Shown: positions 36,421 through 45,018 of the stretch, one piece after another
Layout of the letters: every line of letters starts with the position of its first letter
Numbering within the stretch: the stretch's first letter is position 1
DNA from: Brumimicrobium sp033722555
GTDB taxonomy: Bacteria > Bacteroidota > Bacteroidia > Flavobacteriales_D > Crocinitomicaceae
Length of the DNA: 64,000 nucleotides
Assembly (NCBI GenBank): GCA_033722555.1
Contig: JAWVYS010000011.1
Location: 1 to 64,000 of the forward strand
Reading direction: 5' to 3'
Program-made: the position numbers and the translations under genes
The notes under the pieces: model-generated
Databases searched by the model: none
What the model saw: only the letters and a program-made list of their open reading frames with translations
What the model was told of the DNA's origin: nothing

Positions 36421-36438
36421 AAGAGCAATAAATCACAC

Positions 36439-37353
36439 ATGCAGTTTATCCGACATTTCTCTCTTGGAATAAAGAATTACTGGAAGGCAATAATTTATAT
36501 CAGAAAGTATAGACTTTACTGGTTTTTGCCCATACCTGCCTTGTTGATGCTTGTGCTCTATTACATTGGGAGTCGCATTGCTTCCTGGCAGGCTTCGTGG
36601 GATCCTCGTCTGGGATGCCTGGAATGTTCCAACATGAATGAAACCATCTGGTTCATGTTAAAGATGTTGCTCAGTATATCCCTTGGACTCGTACTTATGA
36701 AGTTTGCCAAGTACCTTGTGGTTATTATTCTATCTCCGCTGTTTTCCATTATCTCACAGATGGTAGAAAAACAACTGACGAATAATCAGTATCCTTTCAG
36801 TTTAAGACAAACCGTTCACGACGTGCGCAGAGGAATACGCATTGCCTTGAGAAACGTGATGTGGGAGTACATATTTTTCCTGATTATTCTGCTCGTTTCC
36901 GCCATCGGTTGGGAGGAAGCACATAAATCGCCCGTTTTTTATCTGACCTTCGTGATCGGCTTTTTCTATTATGGATTCAGCTTTATAGATTATATCAATG
37001 AGCGACGACGCCTTGATATCGACCAAAGCATTCATTTCATGCGCAATCACAGAGGACTCGCAATAGCCATCGGGGCTATTTATTCCATTTTGATCCTTGT
37101 CCCGGTAAACATAGGCAGTATGACCAATTTCGATGGTTTTCTGGATCATCCCTGGCAAACGATCTGGACCGTATTCTCTCAGTTGATTCTTTGGTTTCTT
37201 GCCTCCTCAGCTCCTATTTTGGCGATCGTTGCAGCGACCCTTTCGATGCACGACCTGGTAGATTTAAATTCGAATAAATATTCTGTAAAAGCGGCAGCTA
37301 ATGAAAACGTTGAGAAAGACAATTATCGTGATGAAGACGAAATCATGTCTTGA
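36439..37353 (+). CDS. EI24/CysZ-like multi-pass membrane protein
   Basis: The 304-residue inner-membrane protein starts at ATG 36439 (MQFIRHFSLGIKNYW). It has four to five membrane segments: about 20-45 (WFLPIPALLMLVLYYIGS), 70-100, 135-175, 205-225 (AIAIGAIYSILILVPVNIG) and 235-262. The opening FSLGIKNYWKA and the block SPLFSIISQMVEKQLTN fit the EI24/DUF540 family, which includes the sulfate transporter CysZ. A pair of Cys (GCLECSN) lies in the first periplasmic loop. The C-terminal tail is charged. Sulfate transport is not supported by any neighbour, so I give only the family. Confidence 0.82.
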   Translation: MQFIRHFSLGIKNYWKAIIYIRKYRLYWFLPIPALLMLVLYYIGSRIASWQASWDPRLGCLECSNMNETIWFMLKMLLSISLGLVLMKFAKYLVVIILSPLFSIISQMVEKQLTNNQYPFSLRQTVHDVRRGIRIALRNVMWEYIFFLIILLVSAIGWEEAHKSPVFYLTFVIGFFYYGFSFIDYINERRRLDIDQSIHFMRNHRGLAIAIGAIYSILILVPVNIGSMTNFDGFLDHPWQTIWTVFSQLILWFLASSAPILAIVAATLSMHDLVDLNSNKYSVKAAANENVEKDNYRDEDEIMS

Positions 37354-37409
37354 ATAACATAAAATCTGAACATTCAAAAGATTAATTCAGAGCTATTAGA
37401 ACAATTTTT

Positions 37410-37417
37410 TATCTTTG
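37410..37417 (+). promoter_or_regulatory. -7 promoter element for the TPR/PD40 gene
   Basis: TATCTTTG, an exact match, 77 bases before the ATG at 37495. It implies a 5' UTR of about 70 bases. Confidence 0.55.
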
Positions 37418-37494
37418 GAATGAAATTTATGCTGTTGAGATATATCTGTTTACAAAAACATCGTAAATTTAAAATTACTAAACATTATTAGCAC

Positions 37495-38868
37495 ATGAAA
37501 AAATTGCTCCATCTGTTTTTATTATTGATTTTCATCAGCACCTATTCAGGCATCTCGATCGCCAAAAAATTTATTGTAATACCTCCGGATTCATCGTCTT
37601 CGCTCGTTGACAGAACCGCTGCTCTATATTTGATCGATGAGGGTAAGAAATTTTTTAACCAGGGCAAAACGATCGATGCGCTCAGAAAATTCAGAGAGGC
37701 ATACGTACGCGATAAATATAGCTCCAGAGCGGCTTATTGGATAGGGCGGGCTCATTACAGTATGGATAATTACGGTTATGCCTTAAAGTATGCAAAAATT
37801 GCCGAATCACTGAGTGAAGCTGTTGACGGTGAGGTTTTCCTGCTTTTAGGCGAAGCTTATCACCGACAGAGTCTGTTGGATAGCGCGCGCATGAACTATG
37901 ATCTTGCAAAAATACAGATGTCACCTTCCAAACAGGATGATTATGGCATTGACCAAAAAATCGCCGAAGTTTCCTTTGCGCAATCCGTTCAAAACAAGGA
38001 AATCAAGTATAAGAAAGAACTTTTACCTCAAGGAGTAAATTCAGGCTATGATGATTATGGTGCTTTCCTTGCTCCTAGCGGTAAAACATTGTACTTCATT
38101 TCACGGCGTCCGGACACAAAAGGAGGACAGCTTAATCCCGATGACCAACGATTTTTTGAAGATATCTATACGGCTACCTGGAGCGACTCACTGAATACAT
38201 GGGTTCAGGTCACAAACGATGTTGAAAGACTTAATTCGGATGGATTTGATGGTGTTGGGCACATTTTACACTCGGGTGATGAAATTTTTCTCACTATCAA
38301 TACATCGGTGGTGGATGCAAAACCTGAGACTAAAAGTTCGGATATATGTACAGCCAAAGCGACCAATCAGGACAGATGGAGTTCACCTAAGGTAATCAAG
38401 AATAAAACAATAAATACAACCTTTTTCGATGGTGCCCCCACCCTTACGGCAGACGGAAACACAATGTATTTCGTAACAGACCGTAACGGTGAAAAATCAC
38501 GTTCGGATATCTGGGTAGTAAGTAAAGTGGGGACCAAATGGGGAGAAGCGAAACCGCTGCCAATGTCCGTAAATACTGCCGGCAATGAAACGACACCTTT
38601 TATTACCCCTGACGGCCGCTATTTGTTTTTCTCTTCGGACGGTCGTCGAGGAATGGGTGGATACGATATCTATGTTACCGAAAATTTGGGTGACAGCTGG
38701 TCAGAACCAAAAAATTTAGGACCTGAATTCAATACTGTAAACAACGATCTTTATTTCAGCTATTTTGAAGAATTCAAAAAGGCATATCTTGCTACTTATC
38801 GTCTTGAGGGCAGTAAAGCAAGTATAGATCTTTTCGAACTCAACCTGGCTGGCTGGAAAATACCTTAA
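37495..38868 (+). CDS. Periplasmic TPR plus PD40 (TolB-like propeller) protein
   Basis: The 457-residue protein has a signal peptide (MKKLLHLFLLLIFISTYSGISIA). Residues about 45-150 are TPR-like (DEGKKFFNQGKTIDALRKF, AAYWIGRAHYSMDNYGYALKY, EVFLLLGEAYHRQSLLDSA). From about 180 a PD40 propeller follows, with FLAPSGKTLYFISRRPD, TADGNTMYFVTDRNG and TPDGRYLFFSSDGRRGMGG. This layout resembles PorE-like and other T9SS or envelope periplasmic proteins, but the C-terminal OmpA peptidoglycan-binding domain typical of PorE is missing. Single gene ending in a bidirectional terminator. Confidence 0.88.
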   Translation: MKKLLHLFLLLIFISTYSGISIAKKFIVIPPDSSSSLVDRTAALYLIDEGKKFFNQGKTIDALRKFREAYVRDKYSSRAAYWIGRAHYSMDNYGYALKYAKIAESLSEAVDGEVFLLLGEAYHRQSLLDSARMNYDLAKIQMSPSKQDDYGIDQKIAEVSFAQSVQNKEIKYKKELLPQGVNSGYDDYGAFLAPSGKTLYFISRRPDTKGGQLNPDDQRFFEDIYTATWSDSLNTWVQVTNDVERLNSDGFDGVGHILHSGDEIFLTINTSVVDAKPETKSSDICTAKATNQDRWSSPKVIKNKTINTTFFDGAPTLTADGNTMYFVTDRNGEKSRSDIWVVSKVGTKWGEAKPLPMSVNTAGNETTPFITPDGRYLFFSSDGRRGMGGYDIYVTENLGDSWSEPKNLGPEFNTVNNDLYFSYFEEFKKAYLATYRLEGSKASIDLFELNLAGWKIP

Positions 38869-38887
38869 AAAGTACACGTACACGCAT

Positions 38888-38918
38888 AAAAAAAGGCTCC
38901 GATTGGAGCCTTTTTTTT
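38888..38918. terminator. Bidirectional terminator between the PD40 gene and dnaJ
   Basis: AAAGGCTCC / GGAGCCTTT stem with a 4-base loop, flanked by A and T runs, so it can serve both converging genes. Confidence 0.9.
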
Positions 38919-38944
38919 ATTCTTTTTTATTCTTTGCGTTCTAT

Positions 38945-40060
38945 TTAATTGCTAAACATGTCTTTGACACGTTGGAAAAAGCCTTTTTCTTTGCCATCCG
39001 GATTGGGAACAAAATTTTCACTGTCTCGCAATTTTTCCAGCATCTCTTGTTCTTCCTTCGAAACCTTCTTTGGCGTCCATACATTTATATGAACAAATTG
39101 ATCACCAACACCGTAATTCTGTACACTTGGCAGACCTTTGCCTTTGAGTCGAAGCATTTTTCCACTCTGAGTACCCGGTTCAATCTTGATCTTTGCTCGA
39201 CTCTTTATTGTTGGTACTTCAATCGTAGCTCCCAGCGTGGCATCCACAAAACTAACGAAGGCTTCGTGATGCAGGTTCTGACCATCTCTGCGTAAGAACT
39301 CATGCTCTACTTCTTCAATAACAACGAGTAAATCACCCGGAATACCGTTAAATGGTCCGGCATTCCCCTTACCGTTTACCGAAAGTTGCATTCCTTCTTC
39401 AACCCCGGCAGGAATATCGATCTCAATAACTTCCTCCTGTCGTTTTAATCCCTGACTATCTGCATCAGCAGGTTTCTTATCAATTATTTTCCCGGTACCG
39501 TGGCAGTTGGAACAAGTAGCAGCAGTTTGCATTGCTCCCAGAAAAGTTTGGGTGACACGCTGAATTCTTCCCGTCCCATTACACATGCTACAATCCTTAA
39601 AGGTAACACCATCGGCATTGACGAGTTTATTTACTTTTATTTTCTTCTGAACACCGTCAGCGATTTCATCAAGGGTGAGTTTAATTTTTACGCGAAGGTT
39701 CGTACCTCTCGCTGCTCTTTGTCTGGCAGATCCTCTTTGTCTGCCTCCGAAAGCTCCCCCGAAAATATCTCCGAACTGTGAAAATATGTCATCCATATCC
39801 ATTCCGCCACCAAATCCACCGCCGGCTGCTCCGCCTACTCCGGCATGACCATACTGATCATAACGCTGACGTTTCTGAGGGTTGCTCAAAACTTCATAAG
39901 CCTCAGCAGCTTCCTTAAACTTTGCCTCAGCAGTGCTGTCGTCCGGATTTTTATCAGGATGATATTTAAGGGCCATTTTTCGATAGGCCTTTTTGATCTC
40001 CGATTCTGAAGCAGACTTGTTTACACCCAATACTTCGTAATAATCTCTCTTGTTACTCAT
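38945..40060 (-). CDS. dnaJ: Molecular chaperone DnaJ (Hsp40), with only two CxxCxGxG motifs
   Basis: This is the DnaK co-chaperone. The 371-residue protein has a J-domain with the HPD motif (KYHPDKNPDD, about residues 31-40), a Gly-rich linker (GGAAGGGFGGGMDMDD), a central zinc domain and C-terminal substrate domains ending KGFFQRVKDMF. The central domain holds just CSMCNGTG and CSNCHGTG, so one zinc site remains instead of the two formed by four motifs in E. coli DnaJ. I recall the same reduction in flavobacterial DnaJ, but have not confirmed it. grpE lies 6 bases upstream in the same operon. Confidence 0.95.
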   Translation of the reverse strand: MSNKRDYYEVLGVNKSASESEIKKAYRKMALKYHPDKNPDDSTAEAKFKEAAEAYEVLSNPQKRQRYDQYGHAGVGGAAGGGFGGGMDMDDIFSQFGDIFGGAFGGRQRGSARQRAARGTNLRVKIKLTLDEIADGVQKKIKVNKLVNADGVTFKDCSMCNGTGRIQRVTQTFLGAMQTAATCSNCHGTGKIIDKKPADADSQGLKRQEEVIEIDIPAGVEEGMQLSVNGKGNAGPFNGIPGDLLVVIEEVEHEFLRRDGQNLHHEAFVSFVDATLGATIEVPTIKSRAKIKIEPGTQSGKMLRLKGKGLPSVQNYGVGDQFVHINVWTPKKVSKEEQEMLEKLRDSENFVPNPDGKEKGFFQRVKDMFSN

Positions 40061-40066
40061 ACACTT

Positions 40067-40627
40067 TTATTTACCCACCACTACCTTGGCGTAACGAAGT
40101 ACTTTGTCGTTCAGAAAATAACCTTTTTCAAGCACGTCCACGACTTTACCTTTCTGCTCTTCACTCGGAGCAGGAATGTTTGTAATCGCTTCATGGTGAT
40201 CCAGATCAAAAGGCTTCCCAAAACTGTCCATAGGTTGCAAACCCTTTGCGGTCAGAATATTCTTAAATTTATTATAAATGAGTTGAAATCCTTCCTTAAG
40301 CACCTCAGGATCCTGTGTCTTTTCATTCGAAGCTATGGCTCGCTCAAAATCATCAAGCACAGATAACATATCTTTCATTACTCCCGCTCCGGCTGATGAA
40401 ATAAGTTCACTTTTTTCCTTTATCGTGCGTTTTCGGTAGTTATCGAAATCTGAATATAACCTCAGATATTTATCGTTTAGTTCATTGTAGCGCTGCGACT
40501 GCAGTTCTTCTTCCGAAATATTTTCAGCGCTCTCATCTGCGGAAAGACGCTCGTCCTGCTCTTCCAGTTCTGCATTATCCAAATGCTCTTCCTGCTCGTG
40601 GTTATCTTGCTTATCGTTTTTTCCCAT
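40067..40627 (-). CDS. grpE: Nucleotide exchange factor GrpE
   Basis: GrpE speeds ADP release from DnaK. The 186-residue protein has an acidic, disordered N-terminus (about 1-45), a long dimerisation helix (LNDKYLRLYSDFDNYRKRT), and the compact C-terminal beta domain with GVMKDMLSVLDDFERAI, PFDLDHHEAI and the closing VLEKGYFLNDKVLRYAKVVV, which matches the family signature. It is the first gene of the grpE-dnaJ operon. Confidence 0.96.
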   Translation of the reverse strand: MGKNDKQDNHEQEEHLDNAELEEQDERLSADESAENISEEELQSQRYNELNDKYLRLYSDFDNYRKRTIKEKSELISSAGAGVMKDMLSVLDDFERAIASNEKTQDPEVLKEGFQLIYNKFKNILTAKGLQPMDSFGKPFDLDHHEAITNIPAPSEEQKGKVVDVLEKGYFLNDKVLRYAKVVVGK

Positions 40628-40658
40628 TTCGAAATAATTTTATGCACTTTGCCTTTCT

Positions 40659-40666
40659 CAAAGATA
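40659..40666 (-). promoter_or_regulatory. -7 promoter element for grpE-dnaJ
   Basis: CAAAGATA on the plus strand is TATCTTTG on the minus strand, 32 bases upstream of the grpE ATG. A CAA (TTG on the minus strand) at 40688-40690 gives a 21-base spacing, close to the -33/-7 arrangement. Confidence 0.68.
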
Positions 40667-40795
40667 TTGCCACAGGAAAATTCTGGACAATCTGGCAGGG
40701 AATAGAAAGTAGCCTTGAAGTTCTGTCAGAACAAGCAAAAAAAATGTCATACTAAAATGACATGTATATCGATGAGAGAAGATTTAGGGGTTCGT

Positions 40796-40820
40796 AAAAA
40801 AATCCCGGATGCGGGAATTC
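40796..40820 (-). terminator. Terminator of the small secreted protein gene at 40824
   Basis: On the minus strand TCCCG-CATC-CGGGA is followed by seven T, starting at the 3' end of the gene. Confidence 0.75.
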
Positions 40821-40823
40821 AAA

Positions 40824-41174
40824 TTATTCAATTACTACCATCTTCAGACGGATTTCCGAACCCAGATTAAGCTTCACATAATAGATACCGGGATTGATAT
40901 TTCGGAGCTGAAAATCAAAACTGGCATTCTGCTCTTTCACGAACTGATAAATCAATGCACTTCCACGCTGATCCACCAGCGAAATACTGGCAAATTCATC
41001 AGTAATACCAGTGAGGTTGATGTGTAGTGTCTGATCTTCTTCTGCCCGAATTTCAAAACCAATCTCTGCCTTAACAGTGTCAGGGGATATCACGCGAATT
41101 TTATCTCCTTCGCCTCCGAAAGAGATACTGAATACACTCATCAGCAAAAACACACTCATTACAATCTTTTTCAT
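40824..41174 (-). CDS. Small secreted protein resembling a lone T9SS-type beta domain
   Basis: I take the ATG at 41174 (MKKIVMSVFLLMSVFSISFG, 116 residues) because it puts a clean signal peptide at the N-terminus; the frame allows eight more residues. The mature part of about 95 residues has the beta pattern of type A sorting domains: ISLVDQRGSALIYQFVKEQ and FQLRNINPGIYYVKLNLGSEIRLKMVVIE, which resembles the usual L..G.Y.V.......KK.V... ending. There is no passenger domain. It could be a small surface or periplasmic adaptor. Single-gene unit with its own promoter and terminator. Confidence 0.78.
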   Translation of the reverse strand: MKKIVMSVFLLMSVFSISFGGEGDKIRVISPDTVKAEIGFEIRAEEDQTLHINLTGITDEFASISLVDQRGSALIYQFVKEQNASFDFQLRNINPGIYYVKLNLGSEIRLKMVVIE

Positions 41175-41197
41175 TTTTTTTTGTTTAGAATTTGCCA

Positions 41198-41205
41198 CAA
41201 AAATA
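41198..41205 (-). promoter_or_regulatory. -7 promoter element for the gene at 40824
   Basis: CAAAAATA on the plus strand is TATTTTTG on the minus strand, 24 bases upstream of the chosen ATG. Confidence 0.6.
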
Positions 41206-41352
41206 ACCGCTTTGAAAGGAAGAATTTTCCTTAGAATTGAGTTTTAAAGAAAGTATAATATGGTTAAAACAATCTTAAAGATACAAGACAATTTCAACGC
41301 ATTCCTTAACATAGAACGCGACGAATAATAAAGATTTGATCAACCTGTAATC

Positions 41353-42087
41353 TTACCAGACAAACATGTCCACAAGAATCCTGTCAACCTGTCCCCACTC
41401 AGAAAATCGGTCTACGATGAGCTGACGTAACTGTTCCTCGGTATACCAGTCCTTCTTTTTTCCTTCAGGTATTTTTGACTCAATCTTCGGATCAGCTATT
41501 CTTTCAACCTTTTTAGCGAAATAAACAACTCCACCATCTTCTGTCGCTAACCCAAGGATTACACCCGGTAAACCATTGAAAGTTTCGGGTCCTACGCTCG
41601 CCATAAGATCTTCAGCATACCAGGCATAAATTCTGAGCGTATCATTGGCTATCCATAGCGCCTGACGACAGTCATAACCTGCAATATTTCTCTTCGAATC
41701 AGTGATGATCCATGTACGATCTTTTATAGAGTCTTTCATATAAACTTTCGTACCCCAGAAAGAAAACTCCTGAATTAACAGTCCGGTTTCAAGATTCTGG
41801 TACGTAGTGTTTTGCATGGTAGCCCATTCACGTTCATCCGGTACTTCGGGTAAGATAGGCTTAAAAATCGCGGATGAATCCGTAAAAAAGAGTTCGTATT
41901 CATCTATTTTAGGCTTCTTAATTCCTCCCCGCATCCACCGGTTTAACTCTTCTCCCTCGTACCTCTTCTCAAGATTCGTACGACGTTCATAAACTACTCT
42001 TCCCGAAGACATCATCTGTGCATATCCCGAAACGGAAAACACCATAAAAAAGACTATCACTAACCCATTAGAACCAATGCTTCCCAT
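41353..42087 (-). CDS. GLPGLI family protein
   Basis: The 244-residue secreted protein has a hydrophobic N-terminus (SNGLVIVFFMVFSVSGYAQ). The family motif appears in GPETFNGLPGVILGLATEDG. The preceding DSKRNIAGYDCRQALWIAND also fits the family, whose members have a two-half beta fold. GLPGLI proteins are found in Bacteroidota next to TonB-type outer-membrane barrels; their job is unknown. Here the gene overlaps the 3' end of the barrel gene at 42068 by 20 bases, so it is translated from the same mRNA. Confidence 0.92.
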   Translation of the reverse strand: MGSIGSNGLVIVFFMVFSVSGYAQMMSSGRVVYERRTNLEKRYEGEELNRWMRGGIKKPKIDEYELFFTDSSAIFKPILPEVPDEREWATMQNTTYQNLETGLLIQEFSFWGTKVYMKDSIKDRTWIITDSKRNIAGYDCRQALWIANDTLRIYAWYAEDLMASVGPETFNGLPGVILGLATEDGGVVYFAKKVERIADPKIESKIPEGKKKDWYTEEQLRQLIVDRFSEWGQVDRILVDMFVW

Positions 42088-44833
42088 CGTCTACTTTTGT
42101 TTTATTATTATTGAATCTCAATGTCATGCCTAGCATGAAATACCTGGCGATGATCTGATTTCTATTATCAATGATTACGTTATTGGAAATACTTCGCTGA
42201 ATTCCAATATTTTGATTAAGAAGGTCATAAGCACAGACATTCAGCACGAGATTACCGGTTTTCAAAAATCTTCTGTTGAGCTTAGCATTCCAGATAAACG
42301 GTGAAATATTGAATCCCTGAGCTCTTTGTGAGTTGATCGTATAGCTTGCATCACTCTCAATAAAGAATCGTGCAGGAAGTTCAAAAAACACGCTCGCCGA
42401 ATAAGACTGAACTGAATACGGCTGATTAGCACCCGAAGATAAACTGCTATTTGGAATATTATAATTGTAGCTCGCTTTAATACTGATCTCCATTGTATCA
42501 CTTCTGAGTCCTACTGACAACGAACCACCCATACCCAGGTTTTCGGTAGTGTTCATTTGATCATTAATCATCGAATTAAATCGCGAATAATCCATATTTA
42601 TGTTCGGATCAAGCCTTAATTTTTTATCAAAGATGGGCAATCCACCACCTGCATAGACTCCGGCAAAAATATTATTATCGACGTTTATGGCCTGAGAGAT
42701 CGTACGACCATCCGGAAGATAAGTAATATTATTTGAGAATGCGTCATTGGTATAGCTGACATAAGAATTCGTCCATATATACGATTGTTCAATGGCATTC
42801 CACTTATTGTAAAAAAGGTTCATCGAATGCGTATAATTCGGGATCAAATCCGGATTTCCAATTACGATATTATTTGGATTCGTATTGTCACGCACCGGTT
42901 GAAGCTGATTCAAACTTGGTTGAGAAGAGCTCGTTGTATAGCTAAATCTTAATCGTTGAGAGTTACTGAATTTATACGTGTATTCCAGGTATGGTAGAAT
43001 GTTATCCACATCCTGCACGATGATATCTCCCGTAAAATTATTTTCATTGTCAATACTTACATTTCTTACCCGTGTACCGACATCCAGGCTGTGTTTTCTG
43101 TCTGTATATATGAACGAAGCTCCAAGCCTGTTCTCCATGCGCGTATTACTGAAATCATTACTATACAATGTAGAAAGATCAACATACTCACCGTTTGAGG
43201 CATCATACGTCAGGTTGGATTGTCTTCCTGTAAAATAGTCCAGTTTATACTGAAATTTAAGTTTTACTTTTCGACTTAAAGGTTCTGTAAATTCAAACAG
43301 ACCTCTGTGACCAGCAGTTTTATTTATAATCTCTCGCTTTTGGTCGAATGTGGAATCAGGGATAGGAAAGGCATAAAATAGAATATTCGATTGCATGAAA
43401 TTCTCCCTGTCCTGTTCTGTATAACCGTATTGATATTGAGCAAACAGCTCCCTGTTTCGTTTTTTGAACTTACGTTCGAGCTCAACGTCGATATTACCCT
43501 CCAACCCTTCTGCTTCACTCTTATTCTTAACATCGGTTGCATTGGTTAAATTTCCTGCGGCACTCAAGAATGATGTTGAATTCATCTCATCTACTGATTC
43601 CTCCCGTAAGATCAGGTTCGATTTCAGTTTTAACTCCGTCAACGAATCCAACTGATATTCCATGGTGAAATTTGTGGTATGAGCAGCCTGACGTTGATCC
43701 TTAAAATTGGTTGCGAAGGTCGTATAGGTTGTATCGGTAAGGAAATATTCCGAATTGGTTTCCTCATCTGTAGTTAACCGACTATCGTTGTAGGTATAAT
43801 TTAAGCCAATTTCCAGCTTTTTCTTTTTACCTATTTTATCCGAATAATAAAATCCTCCCTTATAATTCTCAGGAATACCTTGAAGTTGTCTTCCGCCCAT
43901 AAACTGTGATCGCCAACCGCCTCCCATCTCATTGGTCAAACCAAATCGCGAAGCATCCCGATAACTGAAGCCTGTATTTGGTGTATTTGACCCTAAGGCA
44001 AAAACCGATAATTTGAGATCCTTATCAAAGTAATTACCCAGTAATTCACTTTCATAAAAAGCCTTACTTCCCGGTTCGTTTGTGAACAACTCAGAATTTC
44101 CACCTCCAGCTGCCGCAACTTTACCGAAATATCCTTTTTTAGCATCCTCCTTTAATCGAACGTCCAAAACCTGAATCTTTTCCTCCGAATTTCCTCCGGA
44201 AGTTTCATCTTCGGTTTCATAAACCTCAATCGTCTCAACTCCATCGGCCTGGAGGTTTCTAGTAGCGATGGTGGGGTCTTCACCAAAAAATTCATCACCG
44301 TCCACGAGTACTTTGGTTACTTTTCTTCCTTGTGAACTGATATTTCCGTCTTCATCCACCTGTAGCCCGGGAAGATTCTTCAACAGATCCTCCACCATTG
44401 CATTTTCTTTAGTAGCGAAGGAGTCTGCAACATACACGAGGGTATCTCCCCTGAAATAAATGGGTTCCTTGTTGGCGTATACAACAACTTCTTCGTATTC
44501 GGTTGCTTGCTCAGGCAAAATGATATTGGGTATATGAATTTCGTTGTTCTCTTTGGATCCGATGATATAATATCTCTTGTCGTCAAAATTCGGATGCGTT
44601 ACCACAAGTTCCATTGTATCGATCGGAACAGAGGTCAGACTGAAACTACCATCCTCCTTCGTACGCGTGAAGCCGAGTAGAACACCGTCTGAAAGTCTGA
44701 CAGCCATAACCACTGCATTCTCGAGCGGTTTATCGTTGATAGTGTCGTTGACAACGCCTGTGAATTTCATGTTTTGGGAAAATGCCCAACCTGACAAGGT
44801 GAATATGAAAATGATGATTAAACGTAATGGCAT
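42068..44833 (-). CDS. Outer-membrane beta-barrel protein with carboxypeptidase-like N-terminal domain (TonB receptor-related)
   Basis: I set the start at ATG 44833 (MPLRLIIIFIFTLSGWAFSQ, 921 residues); the frame runs a further 23 codons upstream, past the promoter. A carboxypeptidase-regulatory-like domain (FTGVVNDTINDKPLENAVVMAV) comes first. A plug-like part follows with LKNLPGLQVDEDGNISSQG and KVLVDGDEFFGEDP, then a long C-terminal barrel ending ARYFMLGMTLRFN. It resembles SusC/TonB receptors and the outer-membrane barrel (OMP_b-brl_3) family, but I see no N-terminal TonB box. With the GLPGLI gene it forms a conserved type of pair. Confidence 0.92.
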   Translation of the reverse strand: MPLRLIIIFIFTLSGWAFSQNMKFTGVVNDTINDKPLENAVVMAVRLSDGVLLGFTRTKEDGSFSLTSVPIDTMELVVTHPNFDDKRYYIIGSKENNEIHIPNIILPEQATEYEEVVVYANKEPIYFRGDTLVYVADSFATKENAMVEDLLKNLPGLQVDEDGNISSQGRKVTKVLVDGDEFFGEDPTIATRNLQADGVETIEVYETEDETSGGNSEEKIQVLDVRLKEDAKKGYFGKVAAAGGGNSELFTNEPGSKAFYESELLGNYFDKDLKLSVFALGSNTPNTGFSYRDASRFGLTNEMGGGWRSQFMGGRQLQGIPENYKGGFYYSDKIGKKKKLEIGLNYTYNDSRLTTDEETNSEYFLTDTTYTTFATNFKDQRQAAHTTNFTMEYQLDSLTELKLKSNLILREESVDEMNSTSFLSAAGNLTNATDVKNKSEAEGLEGNIDVELERKFKKRNRELFAQYQYGYTEQDRENFMQSNILFYAFPIPDSTFDQKREIINKTAGHRGLFEFTEPLSRKVKLKFQYKLDYFTGRQSNLTYDASNGEYVDLSTLYSNDFSNTRMENRLGASFIYTDRKHSLDVGTRVRNVSIDNENNFTGDIIVQDVDNILPYLEYTYKFSNSQRLRFSYTTSSSQPSLNQLQPVRDNTNPNNIVIGNPDLIPNYTHSMNLFYNKWNAIEQSYIWTNSYVSYTNDAFSNNITYLPDGRTISQAINVDNNIFAGVYAGGGLPIFDKKLRLDPNINMDYSRFNSMINDQMNTTENLGMGGSLSVGLRSDTMEISIKASYNYNIPNSSLSSGANQPYSVQSYSASVFFELPARFFIESDASYTINSQRAQGFNISPFIWNAKLNRRFLKTGNLVLNVCAYDLLNQNIGIQRSISNNVIIDNRNQIIARYFMLGMTLRFNNNKTKVDDGKHWF

Positions 44834-44850
44834 AATTGTTATTTGGAAAA

Positions 44851-44858
44851 CAAAATTA
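44851..44858 (-). promoter_or_regulatory. -7 promoter element for the barrel-GLPGLI operon
   Basis: CAAAATTA on the plus strand is TAATTTTG on the minus strand, 18 bases upstream of ATG 44833. It supports that start over the longer open frame. Confidence 0.62.
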
Positions 44859-44988
44859 ACGGAATAACCCGTTTTTGTTACAAAAGATGTGATGAAATGC
44901 AATTTTAAATGTTAAACAGGCTATTTATCATTTGATCGGAGGGCGGCTTTAGGAGCCTTTAATTCCGCTCTTTTACTTTAAAAAACCT

Positions 44989-44996
44989 TATTTTTG
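44989..44996 (+). promoter_or_regulatory. -7 promoter element for rsgA
   Basis: TATTTTTG, an exact TAnnTTTG match, 22 bases before the TTG start at 45019. Confidence 0.62.
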
Positions 44997-45018
44997 GATC
45001 AATGCAAAACAACGAATC

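Noticed and set aside
36418..36438. TTG start of the EI24-like gene at 36418
   Set aside because: The TTG is part of the -7 promoter element TACTTTTG.
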